From the NCBI RefSeq assembly GCF_003173055.1, contig NZ_QGLF01000002.1, positions 558,322 to 622,321 on the forward strand: 64,000 nucleotides of DNA, in the 5' to 3' direction. Made by a program: the position numbers and the translations under genes. Positions 50,522-59,755 of this stretch are shown here, in pieces. This stretch comes from Zavarzinia compransoris. Lineage in GTDB: Bacteria; Pseudomonadota; Alphaproteobacteria; Zavarziniales; Zavarziniaceae. Position 1 is the first letter of the stretch, and each line of letters opens with the position of its first letter. The notes below the pieces were generated by a model that was not told where the DNA came from, ran no database searches, and worked only from the letters and a program-made list of their open reading frames with translations.

Positions 50522-51442
50522 CTATAAGTCCCGTTCGGGCAGGGAAGCCATGGTTTCGGCGATCGCCTGCCGCAGCCAGTGGTTGGCGGGGTCGTTCTCG
50601 ACATTGGCATGCCAATAGAGATAGGCGTCCAGCCCCGGGGCCGGCAGCGGGAAGGGCAGGATCTGGTTGGCGAAGGGCCGGTTGGTGATGCGGGCGTAAT
50701 GTTCGGTCATGGTCAGGATCAGGTCGGTCTGGCTGACCACGCGGCAGCCGGCGAAATAATGCTGGCAGCGCAGGCGGACATGGCGGCTGTGGCCGAGGCG
50801 GGCGAGTTCGATATCTTCGAGCCCGGGCCCGGTGGTGCGGGCCGAGACCAGTACATGCTGCTGGGCGAGATAGGTGTCGAGATCGATCCGCCCCTTGATG
50901 GCCGGGTGTCCGCTCCGCGCGATGACGACGAAGCGGTCCTCCATCAACAGGCGGCGGTGAATCCGCTCGGGCAGGCCGAGCCAGATGTCGAGTGCGGCAT
51001 CGACCCGGCCGGCGGCCAGTTCCGCTTCCAGCTCGCGGCGGTCGATATGGATGGCGGACAGGTCGATTCCCGGCGCTTCCGCCGTGATCCGGTGCAGCAG
51101 GGCGGGCAGGATGCGCGCCTCCAGCACGTCGCGGATGCCGAGGACGAAGCGGCGCCGGGTCGTCGCCGGGTCGAAATGGGCGGCTTCGGAGAGCGCGATC
51201 TCCAGGCCGCGCAGGCTGCCCCGGATCGGCTCGATCAGGCCGCGGGCGAAAGGCGTCGGGGTCAGGCTGCGCCCGGCGCGGACGAACAGGGGATCGCCCA
51301 GGACGTCGCGCAGCCGGGCCAGGGCATGGCTGACCGCCGGCTGGGTCAGGTTCAGCTTGGCCGCGGCCTGGGTGATGCCGCCCTCGGTGAAGATCGCGTC
51401 CAGCACCACCAGGAGATTCAGGTCCAATCTGCTGATATGCAT
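50522..51442 (-). CDS. LysR-family transcriptional regulator
   Basis: A 306-residue LysR protein. The N-terminal winged helix begins MHISRLDLNLLVVLDAIFTE, with GGITQAAAKLNLTQPAVSHA as the recognition region. The rest is a periplasmic-binding-protein-like effector domain (RFVLGIRDVLEARILPALLH onward). The opening, with MHISRLDLNLL, resembles the NodD/SyrM-NahR branch of the family, many of which respond to aromatic inducers. It is divergent from the SDR gene across 120 bases and therefore probably controls the SDR-acyl-CoA dehydrogenase-SDR set. Confidence 0.88.
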   Translation of the reverse strand: MHISRLDLNLLVVLDAIFTEGGITQAAAKLNLTQPAVSHALARLRDVLGDPLFVRAGRSLTPTPFARGLIEPIRGSLRGLEIALSEAAHFDPATTRRRFVLGIRDVLEARILPALLHRITAEAPGIDLSAIHIDRRELEAELAAGRVDAALDIWLGLPERIHRRLLMEDRFVVIARSGHPAIKGRIDLDTYLAQQHVLVSARTTGPGLEDIELARLGHSRHVRLRCQHYFAGCRVVSQTDLILTMTEHYARITNRPFANQILPFPLPAPGLDAYLYWHANVENDPANHWLRQAIAETMASLPERDL

Positions 51443-51562
51443 GATATTTATGGATCCCGCTTAAAAACATTCATTAGACGCAGGGTATCCATCCGCTAGG
51501 CTGCAGGCAATCCAACGGCGACAAGACCGGCGGAAAAAAAGAAAAAAGCGGGGGAGAGTAGG

Positions 51563-52405
51563 GTGCAGGATCTGGCGAACAAGGTTGCCGTGATCACCGG
51601 GGCAGCCAGTGGCTTCGGTCGTGAATTGGCGATCCAATGCGCAGGTGCAGGCATGCGGCTTGCGCTGGCCGATCTGGACGAGGCGGGCATCGGGGCGACC
51701 ATCGCCCTGCTGCCCGCCGGCACCGAAACGGTGACGCGGCGTTGCGACGTCTCGAAACCGAATGACGTCGAGGGCCTGGCCGAGGCGACCTATGCCCGCT
51801 TCGGCGCGGCCCATCTTCTGTTCAACAATGCGGGCGTCGCGGTCTCCGGGCCGACCTGGACCACCACGCTCGACGATTGGAAATGGGTGCTGGACGTGAA
51901 CCTCATGGGGGTCGTCCACGGCATCCGCAGCTTCGTGCCGCGCATGCTGGCGCAAGGCGAGCCGGCCCATATCGTCAATACGGCGTCCGCCGCCGGCCTC
52001 GTCTCGCCGCCGGGATCGAGCGTCTATTGCGTCTCGAAGCACGGGGTGGTGACGCTGTCCGAGTGCCTGCACCACGAACTGGCGCTGGACGGCCTGCCGA
52101 TCGGCGTCTCGGTGCTGTGCCCCGCCTTCGTGCAGACCGGCATCGGCCATTCCGAGCGGCACCGCCCGGCCGATCTCGCCGATGCCAATCCGCTGGGCGA
52201 AGCCTATGCCGAACAGATGCGCAAGGCGATCGCCGCCGGCCGCCTGACCGCGGCCGATATTGCACGGATTACATTGGAAGGGGTGAGGGAAGGGCGCTTC
52301 TACATCATCACCCATCCGACCATCAAACAGGCGATCGAGATCCGGATGCAGGACATCCTGGGCGACCGCCTGCCGACCAATACATTGCGCGCCAGCCGGC
52401 GCTGA
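51563..52405 (+). CDS. Short-chain dehydrogenase/reductase
   Basis: A 280-residue SDR starting at GTG 51563. The NAD(P) motif is TGAASGFG at 12-19, NNAG follows at 88-91, and the catalytic Ser142, Tyr155 and Lys159 are in NTASAAG and YCVSKHG. Asp36-type residues in ALADLDE suggest NAD rather than NADP preference. It begins the operon divergent from the LysR gene and is followed after 12 bases by an acyl-CoA dehydrogenase. It would oxidise a hydroxyl group or reduce a ketone on an unknown substrate. Confidence 0.87.
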   Translation: MQDLANKVAVITGAASGFGRELAIQCAGAGMRLALADLDEAGIGATIALLPAGTETVTRRCDVSKPNDVEGLAEATYARFGAAHLLFNNAGVAVSGPTWTTTLDDWKWVLDVNLMGVVHGIRSFVPRMLAQGEPAHIVNTASAAGLVSPPGSSVYCVSKHGVVTLSECLHHELALDGLPIGVSVLCPAFVQTGIGHSERHRPADLADANPLGEAYAEQMRKAIAAGRLTAADIARITLEGVREGRFYIITHPTIKQAIEIRMQDILGDRLPTNTLRASRR

Positions 52406-52417
52406 AGGACCGCGATC

Positions 52418-53623
52418 ATGGATTTCGAATATTCGGCCAAGACGAAGGACCTGATGGATCGGGTCTCCGCCTTCATGGACCAGCATGTCTATCCGAACGA
52501 ACACCGTTTCGAGGCGGAAGTGGCGGACGGCGACCGCTGGCAGCCGACCAAAGTGATCGAGGAACTGAAGGCCAAGGCCAAGGAAGCGGGGCTCTGGAAC
52601 CTGTTCCTGCCCGAATCCGCGCGCGGCGCCGGGCTCACCAACCTCGAATATGCGCCGCTCTGCGAGATCATGGGCCGCGTCGCCTGGGCGCCGGAAGTCT
52701 TCAACTGCTCGGCGCCCGACACCGGCAACATGGAAGTCCTGGAGCGTTACGGCACCGAGGAACATAAGAAGCAATGGCTGGCCCCGCTGCTCGCCGGCGA
52801 GATCCGCTCCTGCTTCGCCATGACCGAGCCGGATGTCGCTTCCTCGGACGCGACCAATATCGAAAGCTCGATCCGGCGTGACGGCGATCATTACGTCGTC
52901 AACGGCCGCAAGTGGTGGTCGTCGGGCGCCAACGACCCGCGCTGCAAGGTCTTCATCTTCATGGGCAAGACCGATCCGGGCAACCCGAACCGCCATGCCC
53001 AGCAATCGATGATCATCGTGCCGCGCGATGCGGCCGGTGTCACCGTGCTGCGCCACCTGCCGGTCTTCGGCTATGACGATGCGCCCCATGGCCACGGCGA
53101 GGTGCTGTTCGAGAATGTGCGCGTGCCGCTCTCGAACATGCTGCTGGGCGAGGGGCGGGGCTTCGAGATCGCCCAGGGCCGCCTGGGGCCGGGCCGCATC
53201 CACCATTGCATGCGCCTGATCGGCCTGGCCGAACGCGCGCTCGAGAAAATGTGCAAAAGGGTGAAGAGCCGCATCGCCTTCGGCAAGCCGGTGGCGCAGC
53301 AGACGGTGACCCTGGAGCGCATCGCCGAAGCCCGGATCATGATCGACCAGTGCCGTTTCCTGGTGCTGAACGCGGCCGACAAGATGGACCGCTACGGCAA
53401 CAAGGTGGCGGCCAAGGAAATCGCCATGATCAAGGTGGCCGCCCCCAACATGGCCTGCAAGGTCATCGACTGGGCGATCCAGGCCCATGGCGGCGGCGGC
53501 GTCTCCAACGATTTCGGCCTCGCCTATGCCTATGCCGGCGCCCGCACGCTCCGCCTCGCCGACGGGCCGGACGAGGTTCACCGCAACCAGATCGGCAAGC
53601 TCGAACTCCAGCGCACCCAGTAA
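52418..53623 (+). CDS. Acyl-CoA dehydrogenase (ACAD10/ACAD11-like)
   Basis: A 401-residue flavoenzyme. Key blocks are [40 protein letters not shown] and [20 protein letters not shown]. These, with the ending [20 protein letters not shown] and [15 protein letters not shown], are the pattern of ACAD10/11-type enzymes. In that group the substrate may be a 4-hydroxyacyl-CoA or a branched acyl-CoA. It stands between two SDR genes with 12- and 14-base gaps, a three-gene operon that could process a hydroxy- or keto-acyl chain. Confidence 0.9.
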   Translation: MDFEYSAKTKDLMDRVSAFMDQHVYPNEHRFEAEVADGDRWQPTKVIEELKAKAKEAGLWNLFLPESARGAGLTNLEYAPLCEIMGRVAWAPEVFNCSAPDTGNMEVLERYGTEEHKKQWLAPLLAGEIRSCFAMTEPDVASSDATNIESSIRRDGDHYVVNGRKWWSSGANDPRCKVFIFMGKTDPGNPNRHAQQSMIIVPRDAAGVTVLRHLPVFGYDDAPHGHGEVLFENVRVPLSNMLLGEGRGFEIAQGRLGPGRIHHCMRLIGLAERALEKMCKRVKSRIAFGKPVAQQTVTLERIAEARIMIDQCRFLVLNAADKMDRYGNKVAAKEIAMIKVAAPNMACKVIDWAIQAHGGGGVSNDFGLAYAYAGARTLRLADGPDEVHRNQIGKLELQRTQ

Positions 53624-53637
53624 CCCGGAGAGTAGCC

Positions 53638-54423
53638 ATGAGCGTGAAGGCCCTGTTCGATCTCTCCGGCAAGGTGGCGCTGGTCACCGGCGGCTCGCGC
53701 GGCCTCGGCCTCCAGATGGCCGAGGCTTTGGGCGAGATGGGCGCCAAGGTCGCGATCGCGGCGCGGAAGCCGGCCGAACTGGCGGCGGCGGAAGCGGCGC
53801 TGGCGGCGGCGGGCATCGACGCCCTGTCGGTGCCGGCCGACCTCGGCGATCCGAGCGGGCAGTCGGCGGCGGCGCTGGTCGAGGCCGTGCTCGCCCGCTT
53901 CGGGCGGATCGACATCCTGGTCAATAATGCGGGGGCGACCTGGGGCGCCCCGGCGGAGGATTATCCCCCCGCCGCCTGGGACAAGGTGATGACCCTCAAC
54001 ATCGACAGCCTGTTCCGCCTGTCGCAGGAAGTGGGCAAGCGCGCCATGATCCCCCAGGGCGGCGGCAAGATCATCAACATCGCCTCGATCGCCGGGTTGG
54101 GCGGCAATCCGCCCGCGCTGTCCATGCATACGATCGCCTACAACACGTCGAAGGGCGCCGTGGTGAATTTCACCCGCGCGCTGGCGGCGGAATGGGGGCG
54201 CTACAACATCAACGTCAACGCCATCTGCCCGGGCTTCTTCCCCTCGAAGATGTCCCAGGGCCTGCTCGACCGCTTCGCCCAGCATGTGGTCGAGGCGACG
54301 CCGCTCGGCCGTCTCGGCGGCGAGGAAGACATGAAGGGCGCGGCGGTGTTTCTCGCTTCGGACGCCTCGCGTCACATCACCGGCCAGTTGCTGGCGGTCG
54401 ACGGCGGCGTTTCCGCAACCTGA
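53638..54423 (+). CDS. Short-chain dehydrogenase/reductase (gluconate 5-dehydrogenase/FabG-like)
   Basis: A 261-residue SDR from ATG 53638. The cofactor motif is TGGSRGLG at 17-24, followed by ARK (an NADP-type basic residue), NNAG at 96-99, Ser150 and Tyr168/Lys172 in AYNTSKGA. It ends SRHITGQLLAVDGGVSAT, typical of the classical SDR family. A much longer upstream frame overlaps the acyl-CoA dehydrogenase and is not real. As third gene of the operon it could be the 3-ketoacyl or hydroxyacyl oxidoreductase for the product of the dehydrogenase (inference). Confidence 0.87.
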   Translation: MSVKALFDLSGKVALVTGGSRGLGLQMAEALGEMGAKVAIAARKPAELAAAEAALAAAGIDALSVPADLGDPSGQSAAALVEAVLARFGRIDILVNNAGATWGAPAEDYPPAAWDKVMTLNIDSLFRLSQEVGKRAMIPQGGGKIINIASIAGLGGNPPALSMHTIAYNTSKGAVVNFTRALAAEWGRYNINVNAICPGFFPSKMSQGLLDRFAQHVVEATPLGRLGGEEDMKGAAVFLASDASRHITGQLLAVDGGVSAT

Positions 54424-54449
54424 TCCGACGGTAAAGAGGAGCGTAAGGC

Positions 54450-54740
54450 ATGAAGCAACTCTTCTGGCTGAACGACGAAGCCTGGGAGAAGGTCGAACCC
54501 CTGCTGCCCAGCGGCGGGCGCGGCGCCCCGCGCGCCGACGACCGGCGCATCATCAGCGGCATCCTGCACATGCTGCATGCCGGCGGGCGCTGGCGCGACT
54601 GGCCGGCCAATCACTACGGCCCCTATGCCACGGTCTGCAACCGCTATGCCCGCTGGCGCAAGCAAGGCATCTGGCCGCGCATCCACGATGCGGTGGCCCC
54701 GGCCGTCGCCGGCCGCGGCGCCAAGGCGGCACACCACTGA
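54450..54740 (+). pseudogene. IS5-family transposase N-terminal fragment (DUF4096)
   Basis: A 96-residue frame with ribosome site AGAGGAGC. The sequence KQLFWLNDEAWEKVEPLLPS, then ADDRRIISGILHMLHAGGRW, is the DUF4096 domain of IS5/IS1031-type transposases (usually ORF A). The catalytic DDE part that should follow is missing: after the stop comes 58 bases of noncoding DNA and an unrelated hydrolase. No terminal inverted repeats were recognised. It is either an insertion-sequence remnant or a retained small DNA-binding protein; it sits 26 bases behind the SDR in the same direction. Confidence 0.72.
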
Positions 54741-54798
54741 TCGACGTTCCGGGTTGCTTTGCGTTTCACGATTTCCCCCCCAGGAGACAGGCAACCCG

Positions 54799-55566
54799 AT
54801 GCGCAGCACCGCCGCCGAACGTCCGCCCTCGCCCCTGCTGCTCGCCCTCGAACTGCGGGCGCTGCCGGAGCTTTGGGGCTATCTCGCCGCGAGGCCGATC
54901 CTCGACCGGGCCCCGGCCGGGGACGGCCACCCGGTCCTGGTCATGCCGGGGCTTGCCGCCGGCGACGGTTCCACCGTGCCGCTGCGCCGCTTCCTGCGCC
55001 GGCGCGGCTATCATGCCCATGGCTGGAAGGCGGGGCGGAACACGGGCCAGCCCGGCCTTCTCTTCGCCTTGCAGGAGCGCCTGGCCGACCTGCACGAGCG
55101 CCACGGCCGCAAGGTCAGCCTGATCGGCTGGAGCGCCGGCGGCCTCTACGCCCGGGAACTGGCGAAGCTCGCGCCCGAACGGGTGCGCCAGGTGATCACC
55201 TTAGGCAGTCCCTTCGCCGGCACGGCGGATGTCTCCAACGTGAAGCGCCTCTACCAGTTCCTCAGCGGCCGGCGGCAGGATGATCCGCAATTGCGCGCCC
55301 GCCTGCGCCAGACCCCGCCCCAGCCGGTCACCAGCATCTACACGAAATCCGACGGCATCGTGCCCTGGCAGCGCTGCATCGAGACCGCGGGCGAACGGGT
55401 GGAGAATATCGAGGTGCCGGGCAGCCATTCCGGCCTCGGCCATAATCCCGCCGTGCTGCTGGCGATCGCCGACCGCCTGGCCCAGCCCGAGGGGGCATGG
55501 ACCCCCTTCGCGCGCAGCGGCTGGCGCCGCCTGGTCTATCCCGCGCCGGCGCGGGGGGAGGGCTGA
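54799..55566 (+). CDS. Alpha/beta hydrolase (triacylglycerol lipase/esterase-like)
   Basis: A 255-residue hydrolase from ATG 54799 (CAGGAGACAG upstream). The nucleophile elbow GWSAGG carries Ser112, the acid is the Asp in TKSDGIVPWQ, and the His lies in SHSGLGHNPAVL. HPVLVMPGLAAGDGSTVPLR contributes the oxyanion strand. There is no signal peptide, so it acts in the cytoplasm. It is followed after three bases by a WS/DGAT gene and then a CoA ligase. This points to turnover of storage lipid or of an ester formed by the acyltransferase (inference). Confidence 0.82.
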   Translation: MRSTAAERPPSPLLLALELRALPELWGYLAARPILDRAPAGDGHPVLVMPGLAAGDGSTVPLRRFLRRRGYHAHGWKAGRNTGQPGLLFALQERLADLHERHGRKVSLIGWSAGGLYARELAKLAPERVRQVITLGSPFAGTADVSNVKRLYQFLSGRRQDDPQLRARLRQTPPQPVTSIYTKSDGIVPWQRCIETAGERVENIEVPGSHSGLGHNPAVLLAIADRLAQPEGAWTPFARSGWRRLVYPAPARGEG

Positions 55567-55569
55567 GCC

Positions 55570-56994
55570 ATGCAGCAATTGTCCGGCCTCGACACCACTT
55601 TCCTCAACCTCGAAACCAATACCTGCCCCATGCATGTGGGCGGCGTGGTCATCCTGGAACCGCCGGCGGGGCAGGCGCCGCAGGACAGCTATCGCGCCAT
55701 TTTCGACCTGGTCGAAAGCCGGCTCGATCACATTCCACCCATGCGCCGGCGCCTGCTGATGACGCCCTTCGACCTCGACCATCCCTATTGGATCGAGGAC
55801 CCGGATTTCGACCTCGTCCATCACCTCCGCCGCCGCGCCCTGCCGAGCCCGGGCGACCGGGCGGCGCTCGCGGCGCTCGTCTGCGAACTGGCGGCGACCC
55901 GCCTCGACCGCAACCTGCCGCTATGGGAACTTCATGTCGTCGAAGGGCTGGAGGGCGGCCGCCTTGCGGTGGTCACCAAGATGCACCATGCCGCGATCGA
56001 CGGCGTCTCGGGCGCGGAGATCCTGTCGACCTTGCTCGACCTCTCGCCCGAGCCGGCGCGCCTGCCGCCGCCGGCGAAACCCTGGCAGCCGGACGACATT
56101 CCCTCGCTGACGCGGCGCCTGTTCACCACGGCGAAATCCCTGTCGCGCCGGCCGGCGGATTCCTTCCGCCTGCTGAAGACCACCATGCCGGCCCTGGCCA
56201 GCCTGGGACGCGAGGCGATCGACCGCGGCAAGATGATCCTCCAGGGCGAGGCGACGCGCAGCGTCATGGGCCTTGCCCCGCGCACCCGCTTCAACCGCCA
56301 GATCACCGCCCGCCGCTCCTATGCCTATGGCGGCTTTCCGCTGGCCGCGATCAAGGCCTTGCGGAAGGCGCTGGGCGTCACCTTGAACGATGTCGTGCTC
56401 GGCCTCTGCGCCGGGGCGCTCCGCCGCTATCTGGAGGAACGGCGGGAATTGCCGGATCATGCCCTGATCGCCGGCGTGCCCATGTCGACGCGGGCGGACG
56501 AGCAGAAGGGCACGGGCGGCAATCATGTCACCTTCCTGCGCGCTGCGCTGCATACCGACATCGCCGATCCCCTGCTGCGCCTGCGCCGGATCAGCGAGGA
56601 CATGGGGGTGGCCAAGGAAAAGATGCGCGCCCTGCCGGCCGACCTCATGGGCGACTGGGCGCGCCTGCCGTCGCCCGCCCTGATGGCCCGGGCGGCCCGG
56701 CTCTACGAGAATTTCGGCATCCAGAGCTTTCACGCCCCGGCCTTCAACGTCGTGATCTCGAACGTGCCGGGGCCGCCCGTCCCGCTCTATTTCGCGGGCA
56801 TGCGGGTGCGGGCGAACTACCCGGTCAGCATTCCGTTCCACGGCGTCGGGCTGAACATCACCCTGATGAGCTATTGCGACAGCATCGATTACGGCCTGAC
56901 CGCCGACCACGACACGGTGCCCGACATCGATCATTTCGACGCCCTGCTGCAACAGGCCCTGAAGGACCTGCAACAAGCGGCAGGCATCGCCTGA
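55570..56994 (+). CDS. WS/DGAT-type wax ester synthase / diacylglycerol acyltransferase
   Basis: A 474-residue enzyme closer to the family norm than the one at 4013. It opens MQQLSGLDTTFLNLETNTCP, and HHAAIDG is at residues 139-145. It later has VISNVPGPPVPLYFAGMRVR and LNITLMSYCDSIDYGLTADH. It makes wax esters or triacylglycerol from acyl-CoA. It lies between a hydrolase (three-base gap) and an acyl-CoA ligase (14-base gap). The three genes are a compact neutral-lipid operon: activate the acid, store it as ester, release it again. Confidence 0.9.
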   Translation: MQQLSGLDTTFLNLETNTCPMHVGGVVILEPPAGQAPQDSYRAIFDLVESRLDHIPPMRRRLLMTPFDLDHPYWIEDPDFDLVHHLRRRALPSPGDRAALAALVCELAATRLDRNLPLWELHVVEGLEGGRLAVVTKMHHAAIDGVSGAEILSTLLDLSPEPARLPPPAKPWQPDDIPSLTRRLFTTAKSLSRRPADSFRLLKTTMPALASLGREAIDRGKMILQGEATRSVMGLAPRTRFNRQITARRSYAYGGFPLAAIKALRKALGVTLNDVVLGLCAGALRRYLEERRELPDHALIAGVPMSTRADEQKGTGGNHVTFLRAALHTDIADPLLRLRRISEDMGVAKEKMRALPADLMGDWARLPSPALMARAARLYENFGIQSFHAPAFNVVISNVPGPPVPLYFAGMRVRANYPVSIPFHGVGLNITLMSYCDSIDYGLTADHDTVPDIDHFDALLQQALKDLQQAAGIA

Positions 56995-57008
56995 GAGGGG
57001 AGACCGGC

Positions 57009-58724
57009 ATGAGCGAGGCGGCGTCGGCGAAGGCCTGGAATTTCCTCGGATCCTATCCGCCGGGGGTGCGTTTCGACATGCCCCTGCCGGCGGGGCCGGT
57101 GCAGGACATCCTGTCCCGCACCGCGCGGGATCATCCCGATCGCGTGGCGCTGGAGTTCAATGGCGCCGCCATTTCCTATGGCGAATTGCAGGCGCTGGTA
57201 TTGAAGGCGGCGACCGGGTTCCGCGCCCTCGGCGTCGGGCCCGGGGTCCATGTCGGGCTCTACCTGCCGAACTGCCCGCACTACGTCATCGCCTTCTTCG
57301 GCGTGCTGACGGCGGGCGGCACGGTGGTGAATTATTCGCCCCTCGATGCCGCCCGGGTACTGGAACACAAGGTCGAGGACAGCGAGACCGATATTCTCGT
57401 CACCCTCGACCTCAAGCTGCTCTACCCGCAGATGGCGGCGTTGCTCGGCCGGACGCGGCTGAAGCGCCTCGTGGTCGGCAATCTCGGCGATTTTTCGCCC
57501 GAGCCGGAAACCGTCGCCGCCTTTCTGAAGGCGGCGGGCCAGACGGCGGATGTGCCCGACGACGACCGGCACCTGCCGTTCCGCCGCCTGCTGGACAATG
57601 CGGGGAACCTCGTTCCCCATGCCGTGCCCGATCCGGCGGCGACCATCGCCGTCCTCCAATATACCGGCGGCACCACCGGCCTGCCCAAGGGCGCGATGCT
57701 GAGCCACGGCAACCTGACCGCGGCCCAGGCGCAATTGCTGGAACTCTGTTCCGGCGACGCGCCCCTGTTCGAGATCGGGGCGGAGCGGATCCTGGCGGTC
57801 CTGCCCCTGTTCCACATCTATGCCCTGTCGGTCAACATGCTGCTGGGCATTGCCATCGCGGCACGCCTGGTGTTGCAGCCGAAATTCGAGGCCGAGGCGG
57901 CCTTGCAGACCCTGACGGCGGCACGCATCACCTTCTTCCCCGGCGTGCCCACCATGTATGCCGGGCTGCTGAACCACCCGGCCATGGCCCGGGCCGATCT
58001 CACCAGCCTCAAGTTCTGCGGCACCGGCGGGGCGCCCCTGCCGGTGGAACTGGCCGACCGCTTTCAGCGCCTGACCGGCTGCCGCCTGACCGAGGGCTGG
58101 GGCATGACCGAGACCACGGCGACCGGCACTTTCACCCCCGCCCGGGGGCCGGTGAAGCCCGGTTCCTGCGGCGTGCCGGTGCCCCATGCCCGGCTGAAGT
58201 TCGTCGATGTCGCCGATCCCGGCCGCGAGGTCGGTTTCGGCGAGCGCGGTGAATTGTGCATCGCCGGGCCGAACGTCATGAAGGGCTATTGGAAGAAGCC
58301 GGCCGCCAATGCCGAAGCCTTCACCGCCGACGGCTATTTCCGCACCGGCGACGTCGCCTGGATGGACGGGGACGGTTACGTCCATATCGTCGACCGCACC
58401 AAGGACATGATCCTGTGCGGCGGCTTCAACGTCTATCCGAGGGTGATCGAGGAGGTGATCTACGAACACCCCGCCATCGCCGAGGTAACGGTGATCGGCA
58501 TCCACGACGATTACCGCGGCCAGGCGCCCAAGGCTTTCGTCACCCTGAAGCCGGGGGCGGAAACGGTGACCCTGGCCGCGATGCAGGATTTCCTGAAATC
58601 CCGCCTCGGCAAGCACGAGATGATCGCCGCCCTCGAGGTTCGGGCCGAACTGCCGAAGACCCCGGTCGGCAAATTGTCCAAGAAGGAACTGGTCGAGGAA
58701 GAGGAGGCGCGGCGCCACCCTTAA
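57009..58724 (+). CDS. Long-chain acyl-CoA synthetase, AMP-forming
   Basis: A 571-residue FadD-like ligase from ATG 57009 (GGGGAGACCGGC upstream). The ATP motif is LQYTGGTTGLPKGAMLSHGN, then EGWGMTETTATGT, the hinge region RTGDVAWMDGDGYVHIVDRT, and the catalytic Lys in PKTPVGKLSKKEL. The QYTGGTTG variant is common in proteobacterial FadD enzymes. It would supply acyl-CoA for the WS/DGAT encoded just upstream or for beta-oxidation. Its stop codon overlaps the end of the convergent LysR gene by four bases. Confidence 0.9.
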   Translation: MSEAASAKAWNFLGSYPPGVRFDMPLPAGPVQDILSRTARDHPDRVALEFNGAAISYGELQALVLKAATGFRALGVGPGVHVGLYLPNCPHYVIAFFGVLTAGGTVVNYSPLDAARVLEHKVEDSETDILVTLDLKLLYPQMAALLGRTRLKRLVVGNLGDFSPEPETVAAFLKAAGQTADVPDDDRHLPFRRLLDNAGNLVPHAVPDPAATIAVLQYTGGTTGLPKGAMLSHGNLTAAQAQLLELCSGDAPLFEIGAERILAVLPLFHIYALSVNMLLGIAIAARLVLQPKFEAEAALQTLTAARITFFPGVPTMYAGLLNHPAMARADLTSLKFCGTGGAPLPVELADRFQRLTGCRLTEGWGMTETTATGTFTPARGPVKPGSCGVPVPHARLKFVDVADPGREVGFGERGELCIAGPNVMKGYWKKPAANAEAFTADGYFRTGDVAWMDGDGYVHIVDRTKDMILCGGFNVYPRVIEEVIYEHPAIAEVTVIGIHDDYRGQAPKAFVTLKPGAETVTLAAMQDFLKSRLGKHEMIAALEVRAELPKTPVGKLSKKELVEEEEARRHP

Positions 58725-59641
58725 GGGGCGCCGCGGCTGCGGCAGCGCGCCCCCACGGTCTCGACCAGGAAATCGACGAAGGCCCGGACCTTGGGGCTGA
58801 GGTGGCGCCCGGGCGGATAGATCACATAGATCGAATGGCCGGCCAGGCTGAAGCCGCCGAGATCGAGCGGCACCAGCTTTCCGGCCGCGACGTCGAGTTC
58901 GGCCAGGAAATCCGGCGTCCGCCAGATGCCGAGGCCGGCGACGGCGGCATTGCGCAGCACGTCGCCGTTGTTCGCGGACAGCCGGCCCCTGATGCGCACG
59001 CGCCGCTCCTCGCCCGCGCCGTTGCGGAAGAGCCAGTCGTCCCCGGTCGCCGACAGGGTGTAATGCAGGCAGTCATGGCCGGCGAGGTCTTCCGGGGTGC
59101 GCGGCGTGCCGCGCGCCGCCAGATAGGCGGGCGAGGCGCAGACCACCGGCAGCACGCCGCCGAGGCGCCGCCCGATCATGCTGGTATCGCCGAGGTCGGT
59201 GCGGATGCGGATGCCGACGTCGAAACCTTCCTCGACGAGGTCGACCAGCCGGTCGTTCATGATCAGTTCGACCGTGATCTCCGGATAGCGTTCGAGAAAG
59301 CGCGGCAGCACCGGGCCAAGGTCGGTCAGGCCGAAGGACATGGGCGCATTCACCCGCAGGCGGCCCCGGGGCTGGGCTTCCATCTGGCCGACCGCCTGTT
59401 CGAGATCGCCGACATCGTCGAGCAGGCGGACGCAGCGCTCGTAGACCGCCTGGCCGGTCTCGGTCAGCGACAGGCGCCGTGTCGTCCGGTGCAGCAATTG
59501 GGCGCCGAGGTGCTGTTCGAGCGCGGCGACATGCTTGCTGGTCGCGGCATTGGAAAGGTTGAGATCCCGCGCCGCGCCGGCGAAGGAACCGAGTTCCACC
59601 ACCCGGCGGAACACGGTCATGGCGGCCAGCCGATCCATCAC
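58721..59641 (-). CDS. LysR-family transcriptional regulator
   Basis: A 306-residue LysR protein. The DNA-binding part is MDRLAAMTVFRRVVELGSFA with SNAATSKHVAALEQHLGAQL, and the effector domain follows from RGRLRVNAPMSFGLTDLGPV. The form resembles the CrgA/DmlR-like group, which often represses or activates a divergently transcribed quinone or aldehyde detoxification gene. Here the divergent neighbour, 114 bases away, is a WrbA-like quinone reductase, its most likely target. Confidence 0.88.
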   Translation of the reverse strand: MMDRLAAMTVFRRVVELGSFAGAARDLNLSNAATSKHVAALEQHLGAQLLHRTTRRLSLTETGQAVYERCVRLLDDVGDLEQAVGQMEAQPRGRLRVNAPMSFGLTDLGPVLPRFLERYPEITVELIMNDRLVDLVEEGFDVGIRIRTDLGDTSMIGRRLGGVLPVVCASPAYLAARGTPRTPEDLAGHDCLHYTLSATGDDWLFRNGAGEERRVRIRGRLSANNGDVLRNAAVAGLGIWRTPDFLAELDVAAGKLVPLDLGGFSLAGHSIYVIYPPGRHLSPKVRAFVDFLVETVGARCRSRGAP

Positions 59642-59755
59642 GCTCGCTCCACTGTTTCCAAAGCGTGAATGATTATGTTCCCTGCGGGCGGATTATCAAG
59701 GGTGTCGCCGGGGCCTACCTTCCGTTCACGAGTTTCGACGGAAGGAACGACGACA

